Source of the DNA: a virus
DNA: 64,000 nt
Direction: 5' to 3' (one strand)
IMG/VR virus record: IMGVR_UViG_3300048110_000147
Coordinates: 1 to 64,000 of that record
The notes beneath the pieces are model-generated. The model searched no databases. It saw nothing but the letters and a program-made list of their open reading frames with translations, and was not told the origin of the DNA. Below, piece after piece: positions 16,166-23,345 of this stretch. How positions within the stretch are numbered: the first letter of the stretch is position 1; each line of letters begins with the position of its first letter. The translations under genes were made by a program, and so were the position numbers.

Positions 16166-16359
16166 CACCCCTCCGTTAGAAACTGGACATCTCCAGTTCC
16201 ACCTTGCCTAATATCATTTAAAATCTCAAACACTTGACCTGAAGTAAACCCATAATCAGCAAGGGCGACTTGAATACCTCCCCAATCTGGATTGCCAGAA
16301 GGGTGTTGATAGATGTAATGATAAACTAAATCTTCTACTAACTGTTTACTTGCTCGCAT
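16165..16359 (-). CDS. Hypothetical early protein, 64 aa
   Basis: ATG 16359 (MRASKQLVEDLVYHYIYQ) has GGGAGG eight bases upstream. A GTG at 16374 overlaps that ribosome site and is less likely. Mostly helical, one domain, no recognised family. The promoter 16386-16414 lies immediately upstream. Confidence 0.65.
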   Translation of the reverse strand: MRASKQLVEDLVYHYIYQHPSGNPDWGGIQVALADYGFTSGQVFEILNDIRQGGTGDVQFLTEG

Positions 16360-16385
16360 AAAAAAACCTCCCACATTGAATAGAT

Positions 16386-16414
16386 ATTATAACAATATAT
16401 GAGAGGTCTGTCAA
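16386..16414 (-). promoter_or_regulatory. Sigma70-like promoter
   Basis: TTGACA at 16409-16414 and TATAAT at 16386-16391, spacer 17; drives the 64-residue gene and the HAD gene. Confidence 0.8.
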
Positions 16415-16432
16415 TACTTATTTTGAAAATAT

Positions 16433-17278
16433 TTACGGAAATAGTGCTCTTGTGAATTTGGAAGTCTTATAACGATTGTCATTCCAATGCTTTACCATAT
16501 CGACTTTCCACTCACCACCAGTGTAGTGACAGAACTTTGCGTTATCAAAGAACTCTTGTTCGGTCTCATAGTGAGGAGAATCATTCCAAGTGGTGTCGAT
16601 AGTCTCTACATCAAACTCATGTTTCATCAACTGTGCAGAGATGTAAGGCTGATCGTTCATGATAGACATATGGAAGTCACCAGTGTAGCACCAGTCTTCC
16701 CACGCCATGAACAGTTCACGTGCACGTAGACGCGCCTCCTTGGACCACAGGACCACCCCTGTATTCATAATGGTTAGTTTAGATGGTCGGTTAGGTGGCA
16801 TTACAGGGACGATAGGACAGTCATGCATCTCGAACTTGCGACAGAAGTCTCGATAGTTATCGTCTTTGTAATCCCATGAATTGTACCCACCACCATTGGC
16901 GGTAACGAAGTCTGACTCTAGGACACCGTAGACTTCGGCACCAGACTCCATCTGATCAAAGATATTTTCTTCAGTGTTGACTACAATGTCTGTGTCAACG
17001 AATAATAGGTTGTCGTATTGATCGAACATAGGATCTAGCCATACACGTGCGCATTCATGCAGCAACGATGTAGAACAACCATGACCTTTGGTTGCAACTC
17101 GTTCATCTGAGTAAACGTGTTCTGCACCAATCTTCTTTGCGTATTGTTCGAATGATGTACGGGATATATCCGCAACTTCTTTATAGAGGGAAGAACGCGA
17201 ACCGTCCCAGCCCGGAATATCACCGCGAGCATCTACTGCGTCACTCACGATCATATATTGAAAAATCACATTAGACAT
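16433..17278 (-). CDS. Glycosyltransferase, GT-A fold (GT8-like)
   Basis: LFVDTDIVVN supplies the DxD metal/nucleotide-sugar motif after a typical GT-A N-terminal region. Later MNTGVVLWS and SIMNDQPYIS are characteristic of family 8-like and capsular transferases (NTGV and DQ motifs). It should transfer a hexose from UDP-sugar to an unknown acceptor. It overlaps the lysozyme gene by 8 bases and is the last gene of the late unit from 19218. Confidence 0.75.
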   Translation of the reverse strand: MSNVIFQYMIVSDAVDARGDIPGWDGSRSSLYKEVADISRTSFEQYAKKIGAEHVYSDERVATKGHGCSTSLLHECARVWLDPMFDQYDNLLFVDTDIVVNTEENIFDQMESGAEVYGVLESDFVTANGGGYNSWDYKDDNYRDFCRKFEMHDCPIVPVMPPNRPSKLTIMNTGVVLWSKEARLRARELFMAWEDWCYTGDFHMSIMNDQPYISAQLMKHEFDVETIDTTWNDSPHYETEQEFFDNAKFCHYTGGEWKVDMVKHWNDNRYKTSKFTRALFP

Positions 17279-17765
17279 TCTCTAACCTTGTCATCAAGCG
17301 TTCTGCTCGATTTGTCACTTGTCGATACCATTTCGAATCACGGCCTTCAACTGCCGCGTTCACCCAATCCTCATTTTGTAAATGAAGATACATGTTCTTG
17401 AACTTACTTAGTCTTGGTCTACCTAGGTTAAACATCATGTTAACCAAGATTTGCTGTACCTCATCTGGCCAACAGTGGAACCCGTCTCCGTATAGTACAG
17501 CACATTCGTAGATTGCGACGTTGAGGTCGTGGTCGAATGCCTCGCTAACTCTTTCGGGGGAAATTTTCGTTCCGACTGAAGCGCCGTACTCGCCGTCACT
17601 TTCCTTGATGAGATGCCCAACACCGAACGTGGGATAGTTGAGATGGTCGAGGTAAATCTCATAGACGACTCCTTCGTCAATCTTTAATTGTTCGAATACT
17701 GCTTCTCTGTTCATAATCGGTTTCACTTTAGGTTTGCACCATAGTTTACGAATTAGTTCTATCAT
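17271..17765 (-). CDS. e: T4-type lysozyme (endolysin, GH24)
   Basis: IDEG (catalytic Glu), YLDHLNYPTFGVGHL (catalytic Asp and Thr) and the MFNLGRPRLSKFKNM helix match T4 lysozyme. It cleaves the MurNAc-GlcNAc bond of peptidoglycan. Start 17765 is supported by ATGA overlap with the membrane protein gene. It adds about 17 residues before the MNREAVFEQLK that aligns with the T4 N terminus, giving 164 residues. The adjacent 17762-17956 membrane protein may help its release. Confidence 0.9.
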   Translation of the reverse strand: MIELIRKLWCKPKVKPIMNREAVFEQLKIDEGVVYEIYLDHLNYPTFGVGHLIKESDGEYGASVGTKISPERVSEAFDHDLNVAIYECAVLYGDGFHCWPDEVQQILVNMMFNLGRPRLSKFKNMYLHLQNEDWVNAAVEGRDSKWYRQVTNRAERLMTRLENV

Positions 17766-17956
17766 AACTTGATGGCAAGTACCACCAAGATAGCTGCCAA
17801 CAAAATATTAGTTGTCAAAATTTCAATAGCAAGTATAGTATGATACCATACCCACCTTGTTTTATATGCATTTGCTACAGTTACTTCGTCAGGATTTGGG
17901 TCTCCAACTGGGTCGGCCGACGATGGACCTGAACCCAACCATTTAAAAAAATTCAT
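17762..17956 (-). CDS. Small C-terminally anchored membrane protein, holin candidate, 64 aa
   Basis: A soluble Pro/Asp-rich N terminus (SSADPVGDPNPDEV) is followed by a single long hydrophobic segment (about 40-62, ending LAAILVVLAIKL). It lies directly upstream of and coupled to the lysozyme gene, the classical place for a holin or similar pore protein. One span is unusual, so a pinholin or other lysis regulator remains open. Confidence 0.6.
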   Translation of the reverse strand: MNFFKWLGSGPSSADPVGDPNPDEVTVANAYKTRWVWYHTILAIEILTTNILLAAILVVLAIKL

Positions 17957-17960
17957 ACTA

Positions 17961-18203
17961 CTAAACCTTTATTGTGCTTTGTACCCCTGCATTCTTCTTG
18001 ATTGCAGTTAGTTTATTCTCCCATTCCTTTCCTGCTATTCGCATGGTTGACTTAACACCCGTCACCATTTTAGGTGCTGATGAAGGTGGAAAGTAACGCA
18101 CCCATTCGGGATTGTCAATTAACCATTGGTCGTACTCAGAAATCCGGAGAGACAATTCCTTGCACTCTCCGGTTTCCTTATTCTTGAAATCATACTGTGG
18201 CAT
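17961..18203 (-). CDS. FmdB-like small protein lacking zinc cysteines, 80 aa
   Basis: The N terminus (MPQYDFKNKETGECKELSLR) resembles the MP-x-Y-x-F/Y-x-N-x-x-T-G start of FmdB-type zinc-ribbon proteins common in phages. Only one Cys is present, so the zinc ribbon is degenerate. Function unknown. ATG 18203 is chosen over upstream in-frame ATG 18230 because of this match. Confidence 0.6.
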   Translation of the reverse strand: MPQYDFKNKETGECKELSLRISEYDQWLIDNPEWVRYFPPSSAPKMVTGVKSTMRIAGKEWENKLTAIKKNAGVQSTIKV

Positions 18204-18276
18204 AATATATCCATTCCAAATCTTTTTCAATCACTACGACAGGCATCTCACAAAATGCACCTGAAGAGATAATCAC
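18190..18276 (-). CDS. Possible tiny protein, 28 aa
   Basis: A GTG frame (MIISSGAFCEMPVVVIEKD) has AAGGGGG just upstream and overlaps the start of the FmdB-like gene by 14 bases. It might be a leader or coupling peptide. Length and start codon make it uncertain. Confidence 0.25.
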   Translation of the reverse strand: MIISSGAFCEMPVVVIEKDLEWIYYATV

Positions 18277-18280
18277 CCCC

Positions 18281-18448
18281 TTATCGAGAAAGTTGTTGAG
18301 TAGACGCATTTAGTATCGTATAATACTGATTAAGACTTTTCGTTTGATAATTCGAATTGCCTTGAGAATATATTGCTTGGCGTCTGGTATCGTGCACGAA
18401 CTTTTGTAATTCGTTAATTTGGTTCAACTGCTTTTCTTGACTCGACAT
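18281..18448 (-). CDS. Hypothetical protein, 55 aa
   Basis: ATG 18448 (MSSQEKQLNQINELQKFVHD) has AAGGAG at the right distance. The product is Gln/Asn-rich and helical with no membrane segment. No family was recognised. It fills the gap between the DUF6433-like gene and the FmdB-like gene. Confidence 0.6.
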   Translation of the reverse strand: MSSQEKQLNQINELQKFVHDTRRQAIYSQGNSNYQTKSLNQYYTILNASTQQLSR

Positions 18449-18489
18449 TGTGAATTCTCCTTAGAAGTTATAGTTAATTGTCGAAAAGA

Positions 18490-18921
18490 TTACTCGCTTA
18501 TCAGATTTGGAAATGCCTCCTGTACTAGTTTTTTGGTTATGTAACGACAAGGTGGTTTCTTTGCCACCATTTTCAGAACGTACTCAGCATCCTCCGGATG
18601 AACGGATTCTAGAAGCTGGACGAATTGATTCTCGCGTTTAAACGCTGGGGTATTTTCACCCTTACCTCCCTTCACGAAGTTTCCAAATTGCTTGTGCTGC
18701 TTCGTTAGGGTAGAGGGTGCCGACTCCGGTCTGTTCGGAGTGAAAGGTGGGCGTCCTGCTGGAAGTAAAAATTCCAAAGAATCGTCGAAGGAACCCCGAA
18801 GGATATCTTTGAACGCCCAGTTGTCTTCATATTTTTTCAAAACATCTAATCGGGCTTCACGGGAATCTGCTTCTTTGTATTCCTCGAACACCTCAAAGAC
18901 TTCTTTACGAAACGTAATCAT
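18490..18921 (-). CDS. DUF6433-like conserved phage protein, 143 aa
   Basis: The pattern of an N-terminal helical region with FDDSLEFLLPAGRPPFTPN, then RENQFVQLLESVHPEDAE, matches a family conserved in T4-like marine phages (DUF6433). Its function is not established; in related genomes it lies among late genes. Here it is the second gene after the late promoter at 19218-19225. Confidence 0.7.
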   Translation of the reverse strand: MITFRKEVFEVFEEYKEADSREARLDVLKKYEDNWAFKDILRGSFDDSLEFLLPAGRPPFTPNRPESAPSTLTKQHKQFGNFVKGGKGENTPAFKRENQFVQLLESVHPEDAEYVLKMVAKKPPCRYITKKLVQEAFPNLISE

Positions 18922-18924
18922 TAC

Positions 18925-19194
18925 TTACACCTTATCAATTTTGTAACACACATAAGTTTTTTTCATTATGATGATGTCTTCTTTGAACTGACATCTCCAA
19001 ACAAGATCTCTTAATACTTGCTCATGGTTGTTTATCTTAATTCTACTTCTTCTGAGCTCGTTATCTTTCTGACTGATTTGGAACTCTTTTATTTGTACTA
19101 CCTTTATATATTCATCAATTATAACTGCTGTGCTGCCAATCCAGAGTAAAGAGCACAGCAGGGCGGTTATCGCCACTGAGTGAAAGGTACTCAT
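18925..19194 (-). CDS. Membrane-anchored coiled-coil protein, 89 aa
   Basis: The N-terminal hydrophobic segment (about residues 7-28) acts as signal anchor and is followed by a charged helical region (EFQISQKDNELRRSRIKIN). This resembles inner-membrane spanin subunits, but no partner outer-membrane lipoprotein overlaps it. GGGAGAA precedes the ATG. It is the first gene after the TATAAATA promoter 19218-19225. Confidence 0.6.
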   Translation of the reverse strand: MSTFHSVAITALLCSLLWIGSTAVIIDEYIKVVQIKEFQISQKDNELRRSRIKINNHEQVLRDLVWRCQFKEDIIIMKKTYVCYKIDKV

Positions 19195-19217
19195 TAGATT
19201 CTCCCTTATGTCAAGGG

Positions 19218-19225
19218 TATTTATA
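19218..19225 (-). promoter_or_regulatory. T4-type late promoter
   Basis: TATAAATA upstream of the 18925 gene; the unit runs through lysozyme to the glycosyltransferase. Confidence 0.75.
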
Positions 19226-19249
19226 AATGGGGAGAACCCAATGAGTAAA

Positions 19250-19552
19250 TTATCTTAAACTATTCCACTCTTCTGGAGTAACGTCGTTTAATCTGCCGCG
19301 TTGGTCATTTGGTAGGTTTGGTTCTGGGGGAGTGAGTTCTTCGATACAATCACCAAATGTATCAAACAACCTATTAAATTTCATGCCATACACATGGCAG
19401 AGACCCATGAGAATATTAGCAAGGTCATCGGTATCACTGGGAGACAATGAATCATATTTCCCTTCATCGACTAATCTTAACAACAACTGGAGATCGTCCG
19501 TGATCCCCCAGCAGTTCATGATGTCTTGTTCTAGATCAAATCGATCTTTCAT
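19250..19552 (-). CDS. Hypothetical early protein, 100 aa
   Basis: Acidic helical protein with a Pro/Glu-rich linker (ELTPPEPNLPNDQ) and C-terminal TPEEWNSLR. No family was recognised. The ATG overlaps the DUF932 stop (4 bases), placing it in the early unit from promoter 20539-20568. Confidence 0.6.
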   Translation of the reverse strand: MKDRFDLEQDIMNCWGITDDLQLLLRLVDEGKYDSLSPSDTDDLANILMGLCHVYGMKFNRLFDTFGDCIEELTPPEPNLPNDQRGRLNDVTPEEWNSLR

Positions 19553-20508
19553 GCCGCCACCGCCATTTCGACGGCAAGTTCAGCAGCTTTCTTCTTCTTG
19601 ACTTGGTTTGCACCGTACCATGCAGAAGTCATTCGACCGTCGGCAGTACGACCCAACTGGTGATCAGTAAGGTAAGTCACAGAGTTGAATGCCTGCCACC
19701 ATGAACCACGACCGAAGTTTGCGCCTGGTTGAGTCTCTAACAACTCGTATGCTTTCTTTGCATTAGGTGCGAGGTCTTTGTAACCACGTACTTCTGCGGC
19801 AGGTGCCTGTGAAGGGAACAGAGAGTTGTAGTACTGAATCAGAGTGTCAGCAGTGAACTGTCGCTTAGACAACAACTGTGCCATCTCTTTATACTGGTCA
19901 AACTTCTCGTGTGCAAGACCTAGGTGCTCTTTAACCATCTGTGGGTCAAACGCACGTCGGTGGTTTACTTTGATACCGTTGGTTGCAGAACCTTTTAGAG
20001 CGAGGGACAGAGTGTTCATGCAAGTCACACGAACTGGAGTGAATCGAATGTCGATCGACTTACCATACTCGTGTGGGTTAGAGAACAGAAGGTATGAATC
20101 GACTTGATCACCCTTCAGGATGTCGAACGACTCTTTGATGCGAGCCATTGCGTATACGATCTTACCGTCTTTGAGTGAACCCGCAGAGTTCATCTCCATG
20201 TCACCCGCAGAGCAGTAGTCATTGAAGAAAGTAAATGCCTCTTCATTCTGGCATGGTGACCATGCACCACCCACCTGAGTAAGTACAGAGTTGTCGGATG
20301 AACGCACAAGTGCCTCCATACCAGTGGCGATTTTCTCACCGTTGTAATCAGCGTAAGTAGGAACTTTCTCGACCGACCAGTCGACACCAGCTTTCTGCAT
20401 CATCTGTACGGGAGTTAGGTCATTGTTGACTTCGGTACCAATACCCCAAGGGCATTTACCGACAGTCGCAGAAGTTTCGATTTGTAGTACATTGTTCATG
20501 GAAGACAT
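19549..20508 (-). CDS. DUF932 family phage/plasmid protein
   Basis: The 319-residue protein fits DUF932 (TIGR03299): GKCPWGIGTEV near the start, GGAWSPCQNEEAF, then RFTPVRVTCMNTLSLAL in the middle, and the RGSWWQAFNSVTYLTDH end. DUF932 proteins are widespread in phages and plasmids and their biochemical role is unknown. It is driven by its own sigma70-like promoter and so is probably made early and strongly. Confidence 0.85.
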   Translation of the reverse strand: MSSMNNVLQIETSATVGKCPWGIGTEVNNDLTPVQMMQKAGVDWSVEKVPTYADYNGEKIATGMEALVRSSDNSVLTQVGGAWSPCQNEEAFTFFNDYCSAGDMEMNSAGSLKDGKIVYAMARIKESFDILKGDQVDSYLLFSNPHEYGKSIDIRFTPVRVTCMNTLSLALKGSATNGIKVNHRRAFDPQMVKEHLGLAHEKFDQYKEMAQLLSKRQFTADTLIQYYNSLFPSQAPAAEVRGYKDLAPNAKKAYELLETQPGANFGRGSWWQAFNSVTYLTDHQLGRTADGRMTSAWYGANQVKKKKAAELAVEMAVAA

Positions 20509-20538
20509 AATATAGATTCCTTATTCAATTGAGTAGCC

Positions 20539-20568
20539 ATTGTATCATATGTTTTGATTACTTGTCAA
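20539..20568 (-). promoter_or_regulatory. Sigma70-like promoter (DUF932 gene)
   Basis: TTGACA at 20563-20568 and TACAAT at 20539-20544, spacer 18, then GGCTACTCAATT. Confidence 0.8.
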
Positions 20569-20585
20569 GGCGTTTTTAAAATAAA

Positions 20586-20786
20586 TTACAAATGATCTGG
20601 GCGGTATTTATTTTGCAGTTCTAACGACTCATCTTCGAGCCCCATCTTTTTGAGACGACCCATCATGACGCGAATCTTTTGAGCCTCATCGCGCCCTCTA
20701 ACATATGCACGATGGTCATCACTGAAGTGATAGGTCCAATCATGACTTTGAAGCATATGTTCTAGCAATTCCATTTCTGGTCTCAT
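20586..20786 (-). CDS. Hypothetical early protein, 66 aa
   Basis: Basic, helical product (MRPEMELLEHMLQSHDW, then RDEAQKIRVMMGRLKKMG). No family was recognised. The ATG overlaps the preceding gene (20783) by 4 bases. Its stop is followed by an AT-rich stretch and promoter 20539-20568. Confidence 0.6.
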   Translation of the reverse strand: MRPEMELLEHMLQSHDWTYHFSDDHRAYVRGRDEAQKIRVMMGRLKKMGLEDESLELQNKYRPDHL

Positions 20787-21085
20787 GCTACAAACTCCGA
20801 CTTGGGTGAGAATCTAGGGTAGAGTCGGAAGTGTGCCAACTCAGTAAGAGTCTGAGTGTACATGATGGGTTCTTGTAAGAACTTCGCATCAAGGGCATCA
20901 TAGAACAGAGAAGCATCATTGTTCATCTCTAACCAGAAGAAGTCATCATTGAAGAATGAATTCTCAGAGATTTTATTGATCTCTACGTTCAGATTGTTGA
21001 TAACACGAACGGGAACCTTCAGGAATGACGCTGAAGGATCAGTGATGTACGTAACTGCGTTGGCAGGGTTAGTATTGAAGCTCAT
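20783..21085 (-). CDS. Hypothetical early protein, 100 aa
   Basis: Neutral protein rich in Asn and Phe (SENSFFNDDFFWLEMNNDAS). No family was recognised. It shares a one-base TAATG-type junction with the gene starting at 21357, in the early operon driven from 21392-21420. Confidence 0.6.
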   Translation of the reverse strand: MSFNTNPANAVTYITDPSASFLKVPVRVINNLNVEINKISENSFFNDDFFWLEMNNDASLFYDALDAKFLQEPIMYTQTLTELAHFRLYPRFSPKSEFVA

Positions 21086-21357
21086 TACACTGACTCCTTT
21101 ACTTTGAGGTTTTGAGAAGACGTATCGATGATAAGGTCACGAACACGTTCACGATCGAGAGAGTCGCCTTGACCCCAAGTTTCATGACGGATAGTACTAG
21201 AGCAGATTTCTAGGTACTGCATAATTGCACGTTCTACAACGGAGACTGACAAACCTTCTACAGGGTAGAGGCCGTCGTAGGCATAAAAGGATAACACGTA
21301 GTTTCGGAATCGAACTAGGTCGGGGTTAGAACGTAATGCAATATAGTTAGTAGTCAT
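21085..21357 (-). CDS. Hypothetical early protein, 90 aa
   Basis: ATG 21357 (MTTNYIALRSNPDLV) is chosen because AGAGAG lies upstream within the 66-bp promoter/leader repeat; the TTG in frame at 21363 falls in that leader. The product is helical; the end (RDLIIDTSSQNLKVKESV) is basic. Function unknown. Confidence 0.65.
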   Translation of the reverse strand: MTTNYIALRSNPDLVRFRNYVLSFYAYDGLYPVEGLSVSVVERAIMQYLEICSSTIRHETWGQGDSLDRERVRDLIIDTSSQNLKVKESV

Positions 21358-21420
21358 AATCAAATCTCTCTTTTCATTAATTTATGTAGCCATTATACAT
21401 CTTTTGGAAACATCTGTCAA
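21355..21420 (-). repeat. 66-bp promoter/leader repeat, copy 1
   Basis: Identical to 22173-22238: it contains -35, -10 (21392-21397), the GGCTACATAAATTAAT box, AGAGAG and the ATG of the 21085 gene. Confidence 0.9.
21392..21420 (-). promoter_or_regulatory. Sigma70-like promoter
   Basis: TTGACA at 21415-21420, TATAAT at 21392-21397, spacer 17. Confidence 0.85.
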
Positions 21421-21438
21421 GGCATTTAGCTAAATAAT

Positions 21439-21654
21439 TTAGCTTATTTCTTCTACCGTGATTCGGTACTGTTTACCATTGAAGTCAACAACTTCTAATC
21501 GCTTGGCGGTAGATAACATATAACCTTCTTTAGGTTCCAAGTCCATCTTCACGTGACCGACTTGTCGAATGATGCCACCATCATCTTTACCATCCGCAAC
21601 CATTGCGGGTCTAACGATTGTGTGTGCGATATAATCGCAGTATGCCATACTCAT
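21439..21654 (-). CDS. Hypothetical early protein, 71 aa
   Basis: Small beta-rich protein (HVKMDLEPKEGYMLSTAKR, then FNGKQYRITVEEIS) of the kind that folds as an SH3-like barrel, but no family is clear. The ATG overlaps the TAA of the upstream gene. The stop codon (TAA) is part of the GCTAAAT..ATTTAGC hairpin that precedes promoter 21392-21420. Confidence 0.6.
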   Translation of the reverse strand: MSMAYCDYIAHTIVRPAMVADGKDDGGIIRQVGHVKMDLEPKEGYMLSTAKRLEVVDFNGKQYRITVEEIS

Positions 21655-22175
21655 TATACAACTCCTAATAGTGATTCTAATTCATCGAACTGTTCTTCGA
21701 TACCATACATACCCGCCTCTTTCTGGACACGCCAGTCCTCACTGACAGCCTCGTCAAGGTTGGTAAGCGAACATGCGTCTTTACCCATAGAGTCCTGCTC
21801 CCAGCGACGGACACCGACAACCTCGTTTTCGAAATTGAGAACTTTGTTCTCACAGTACAACTTACCGGAGTCTACCGACGCGTAGATCGCGGACTCCCAG
21901 AAATCGATGTGGTCTTCCTCACGGAAGTCAATCATGTCGATAATCGACTCAGAGATGATGTACTCTTCAGCGTACGCAGATGAGTGCTCAATAGATTGCT
22001 TAACATCGGCCCACCACTTAGTGCTGGCGATATCCGCCGCAGAGGCGTTGATGAAATAGGTGTCACCCCCTTTAGGCTTCCAGGCCTGAGGACAGTAACC
22101 CGTGCCGTCCCAATCGTGGGCACCATAGTTCTCACGAAACTGAGTGGAAACAACAACAATAATTGAATTAGACAT
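21654..22175 (-). CDS. Hypothetical early protein, 173 aa
   Basis: Acidic protein with many Trp residues (HDWDGTGYCPQAWKPKGGD, STKWWADV). No family was recognised. ATG 22175 is chosen as for 21357: the same 66-bp leader with AGAGAG precedes it. The shared leader suggests that the two genes are co-regulated or that their promoters were duplicated. Confidence 0.65.
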   Translation of the reverse strand: MSNSIIVVVSTQFRENYGAHDWDGTGYCPQAWKPKGGDTYFINASAADIASTKWWADVKQSIEHSSAYAEEYIISESIIDMIDFREEDHIDFWESAIYASVDSGKLYCENKVLNFENEVVGVRRWEQDSMGKDACSLTNLDEAVSEDWRVQKEAGMYGIEEQFDELESLLGVV

Positions 22176-22238
22176 AATCAAATCTCTCTTTTCATTAATT
22201 TATGTAGCCATTATACATCTTTTGGAAACATCTGTCAA
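22173..22238 (-). repeat. 66-bp promoter/leader repeat, copy 2
   Basis: Same 66 bases as 21355-21420, in front of the 21654 gene. A five-codon frame (MKREI) ends just before the real ATG in both copies. Confidence 0.9.
22210..22238 (-). promoter_or_regulatory. Sigma70-like promoter
   Basis: TTGACA at 22233-22238, TATAAT at 22210-22215, spacer 17; hairpin 22248-22273 lies upstream. Confidence 0.85.
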
Positions 22239-22247
22239 CGACTAAGC

Positions 22248-22273
22248 GTGACTTATTTTTGGTAATTAGTCAC
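22248..22273. repeat. Stop-codon hairpin, copy 2
   Basis: GTGACT...AGTCAC with a TTACC/GGTAA core, nearly the same as 3548-3573. The TGA stop of the 56-residue gene is inside the 5' arm. Confidence 0.7.
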
Positions 22274-22440
22274 ACCTCTCGAACCTTACAGTACGAGTCT
22301 GTGAGGCGGATTACCTCAAGTGTTGCGGTACCACCTGAGTTACTTGATGCGGGAACGTCCCGCACTACGACAGCGGTGCCCACTGCCATGCCAGCACATG
22401 TAGGAAAGTTTTGTAAAACGCATTCGTAAGATAAAGTCAT
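22270..22440 (-). CDS. Small early protein, 56 aa
   Basis: The product begins MTLSYECVLQNFPTCAGMAV and is beta-rich. GAGG upstream of ATG 22440 supports the start. It is the only gene behind promoter 22468-22495. Its TGA stop sits in the 5' arm of a hairpin (22248-22273) that precedes the next promoter. No family was recognised. Confidence 0.6.
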   Translation of the reverse strand: MTLSYECVLQNFPTCAGMAVGTAVVVRDVPASSNSGGTATLEVIRLTDSYCKVREV

Positions 22441-22467
22441 TAGGTAACCTCATTAATTTATGTAGCT

Positions 22468-22495
22468 ATTATACCTGTTTTTAAAATAAAGTCAA
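22468..22495 (-). promoter_or_regulatory. Sigma70-like promoter
   Basis: TTGACT at 22490-22495 and TATAAT at 22468-22473, spacer 16, followed by AGCTACATAAATTAAT. Divergent from 22561-22589. Confidence 0.85.
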
Positions 22496-22560
22496 CACTT
22501 TTCTTAGAACATTTTGGCATAAGAACTTTTTGTATATGCTAAAATAATCTAACCATGCCC

Positions 22561-22589
22561 TTTACATCTGTTTCAAAAACATGTACAAT
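22561..22589 (+). promoter_or_regulatory. Sigma70-like promoter, rightward
   Basis: TTTACA at 22561-22566 and TACAAT at 22584-22589, spacer 17, with the shared GGCTACATAAATTAAT box. Confidence 0.85.
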
Positions 22590-22619
22590 GGCTACATAAA
22601 TTAATAAAGGTATCAATAT

Positions 22620-22928
22620 ATGAAAGTTGCTGTTATCCACACCGCGTTTGAAGATTCGCCTCGAACTGTTGCCTTTGTTGCCGTCGGCAATCGTACTGGT
22701 GATGAAGCCCTTGAGTATGCATATCACCGCACCCAGAACCTTGGTGGTTCATGGAGTCGTGATGACATCGAAAATAACCCAGACTATTCAGAAGATGTGA
22801 CTGTGATGGCAGACCTTCCGGTTCACGAAGGTGTGACGTATGGTTTGCGGTCTACCTCGATGGGTGACCAGATGCTTCTTGGTAATGAGAAGTACAAAGT
22901 TGCAATGTGCGGTTTCGACCGCATCTAA
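22620..22928 (+). CDS. Hypothetical early protein on the plus strand, 102 aa
   Basis: The product starts MKVAVIHTAFEDSPRTVAFVA and looks alpha/beta, with an acidic middle. AAAGG lies upstream of the ATG. It is driven by a plus-strand copy of the same promoter/leader family (22561-22589), divergent from promoter 22468-22495. Its last 4 bases overlap the end of the convergent GIY-YIG-like gene. No family was recognised. Confidence 0.65.
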   Translation: MKVAVIHTAFEDSPRTVAFVAVGNRTGDEALEYAYHRTQNLGGSWSRDDIENNPDYSEDVTVMADLPVHEGVTYGLRSTSMGDQMLLGNEKYKVAMCGFDRI

Positions 22929-23341
22929 TCTTTGGGTAGATGCTTCGCGTGGATCTTGCATCCAATGAACGCGTTGTAGAAATCATCCCTGAGTAGAACG
23001 TCGTACTCGAACTGTAGTTTTGCTTCGTAGTACGAACACTCCCCTTTGGTGCGGCAGAGTTTCAGAATCTCTCTTTTGAAATTCTCTGCACCTTTCTCTT
23101 CAACTAGGGATTTTACTTCCTGACTTGAACCAAAATATTTCTTCCAGTCTGACACTACTCGCGTCTTAACTTTGCGCTTTCGTGTCTTGGTCACTGGCAG
23201 TGTTTTAGGCTTCCAAAAGAACTTCTTACCGATATACTTTTTACCAGTACTAAGTTCAGTGATGAGGTAGACGAACCCTTGATAGTCTTCTAAAAAGGAT
23301 TCTTCGGGATCGAACAATGTGTCTTCAAATAGCCATTCCAT
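22925..23341 (-). CDS. GIY-YIG-like endonuclease
   Basis: FVYLITELSTGKKYIGKKFF gives the GIY-YIG-type paired strands (VYL...KYIG), followed by a basic stretch, DWKKYFGSS and a later EAKLQFEYDVL with the metal-binding Glu region. This resembles Seg-type or stand-alone GIY-YIG nucleases of T4-like phages. It may be a homing endonuclease or a host-genome nuclease. No intron or insertion boundary is visible beside it. Confidence 0.7.
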   Translation of the reverse strand: MEWLFEDTLFDPEESFLEDYQGFVYLITELSTGKKYIGKKFFWKPKTLPVTKTRKRKVKTRVVSDWKKYFGSSQEVKSLVEEKGAENFKREILKLCRTKGECSYYEAKLQFEYDVLLRDDFYNAFIGCKIHAKHLPKD

Positions 23342-23345
23342 GCAC

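Noticed and set aside
22925-23341. Group I intron or intein insertion by the GIY-YIG-like gene
   Set aside because: No split host gene or intron core was visible on either side.
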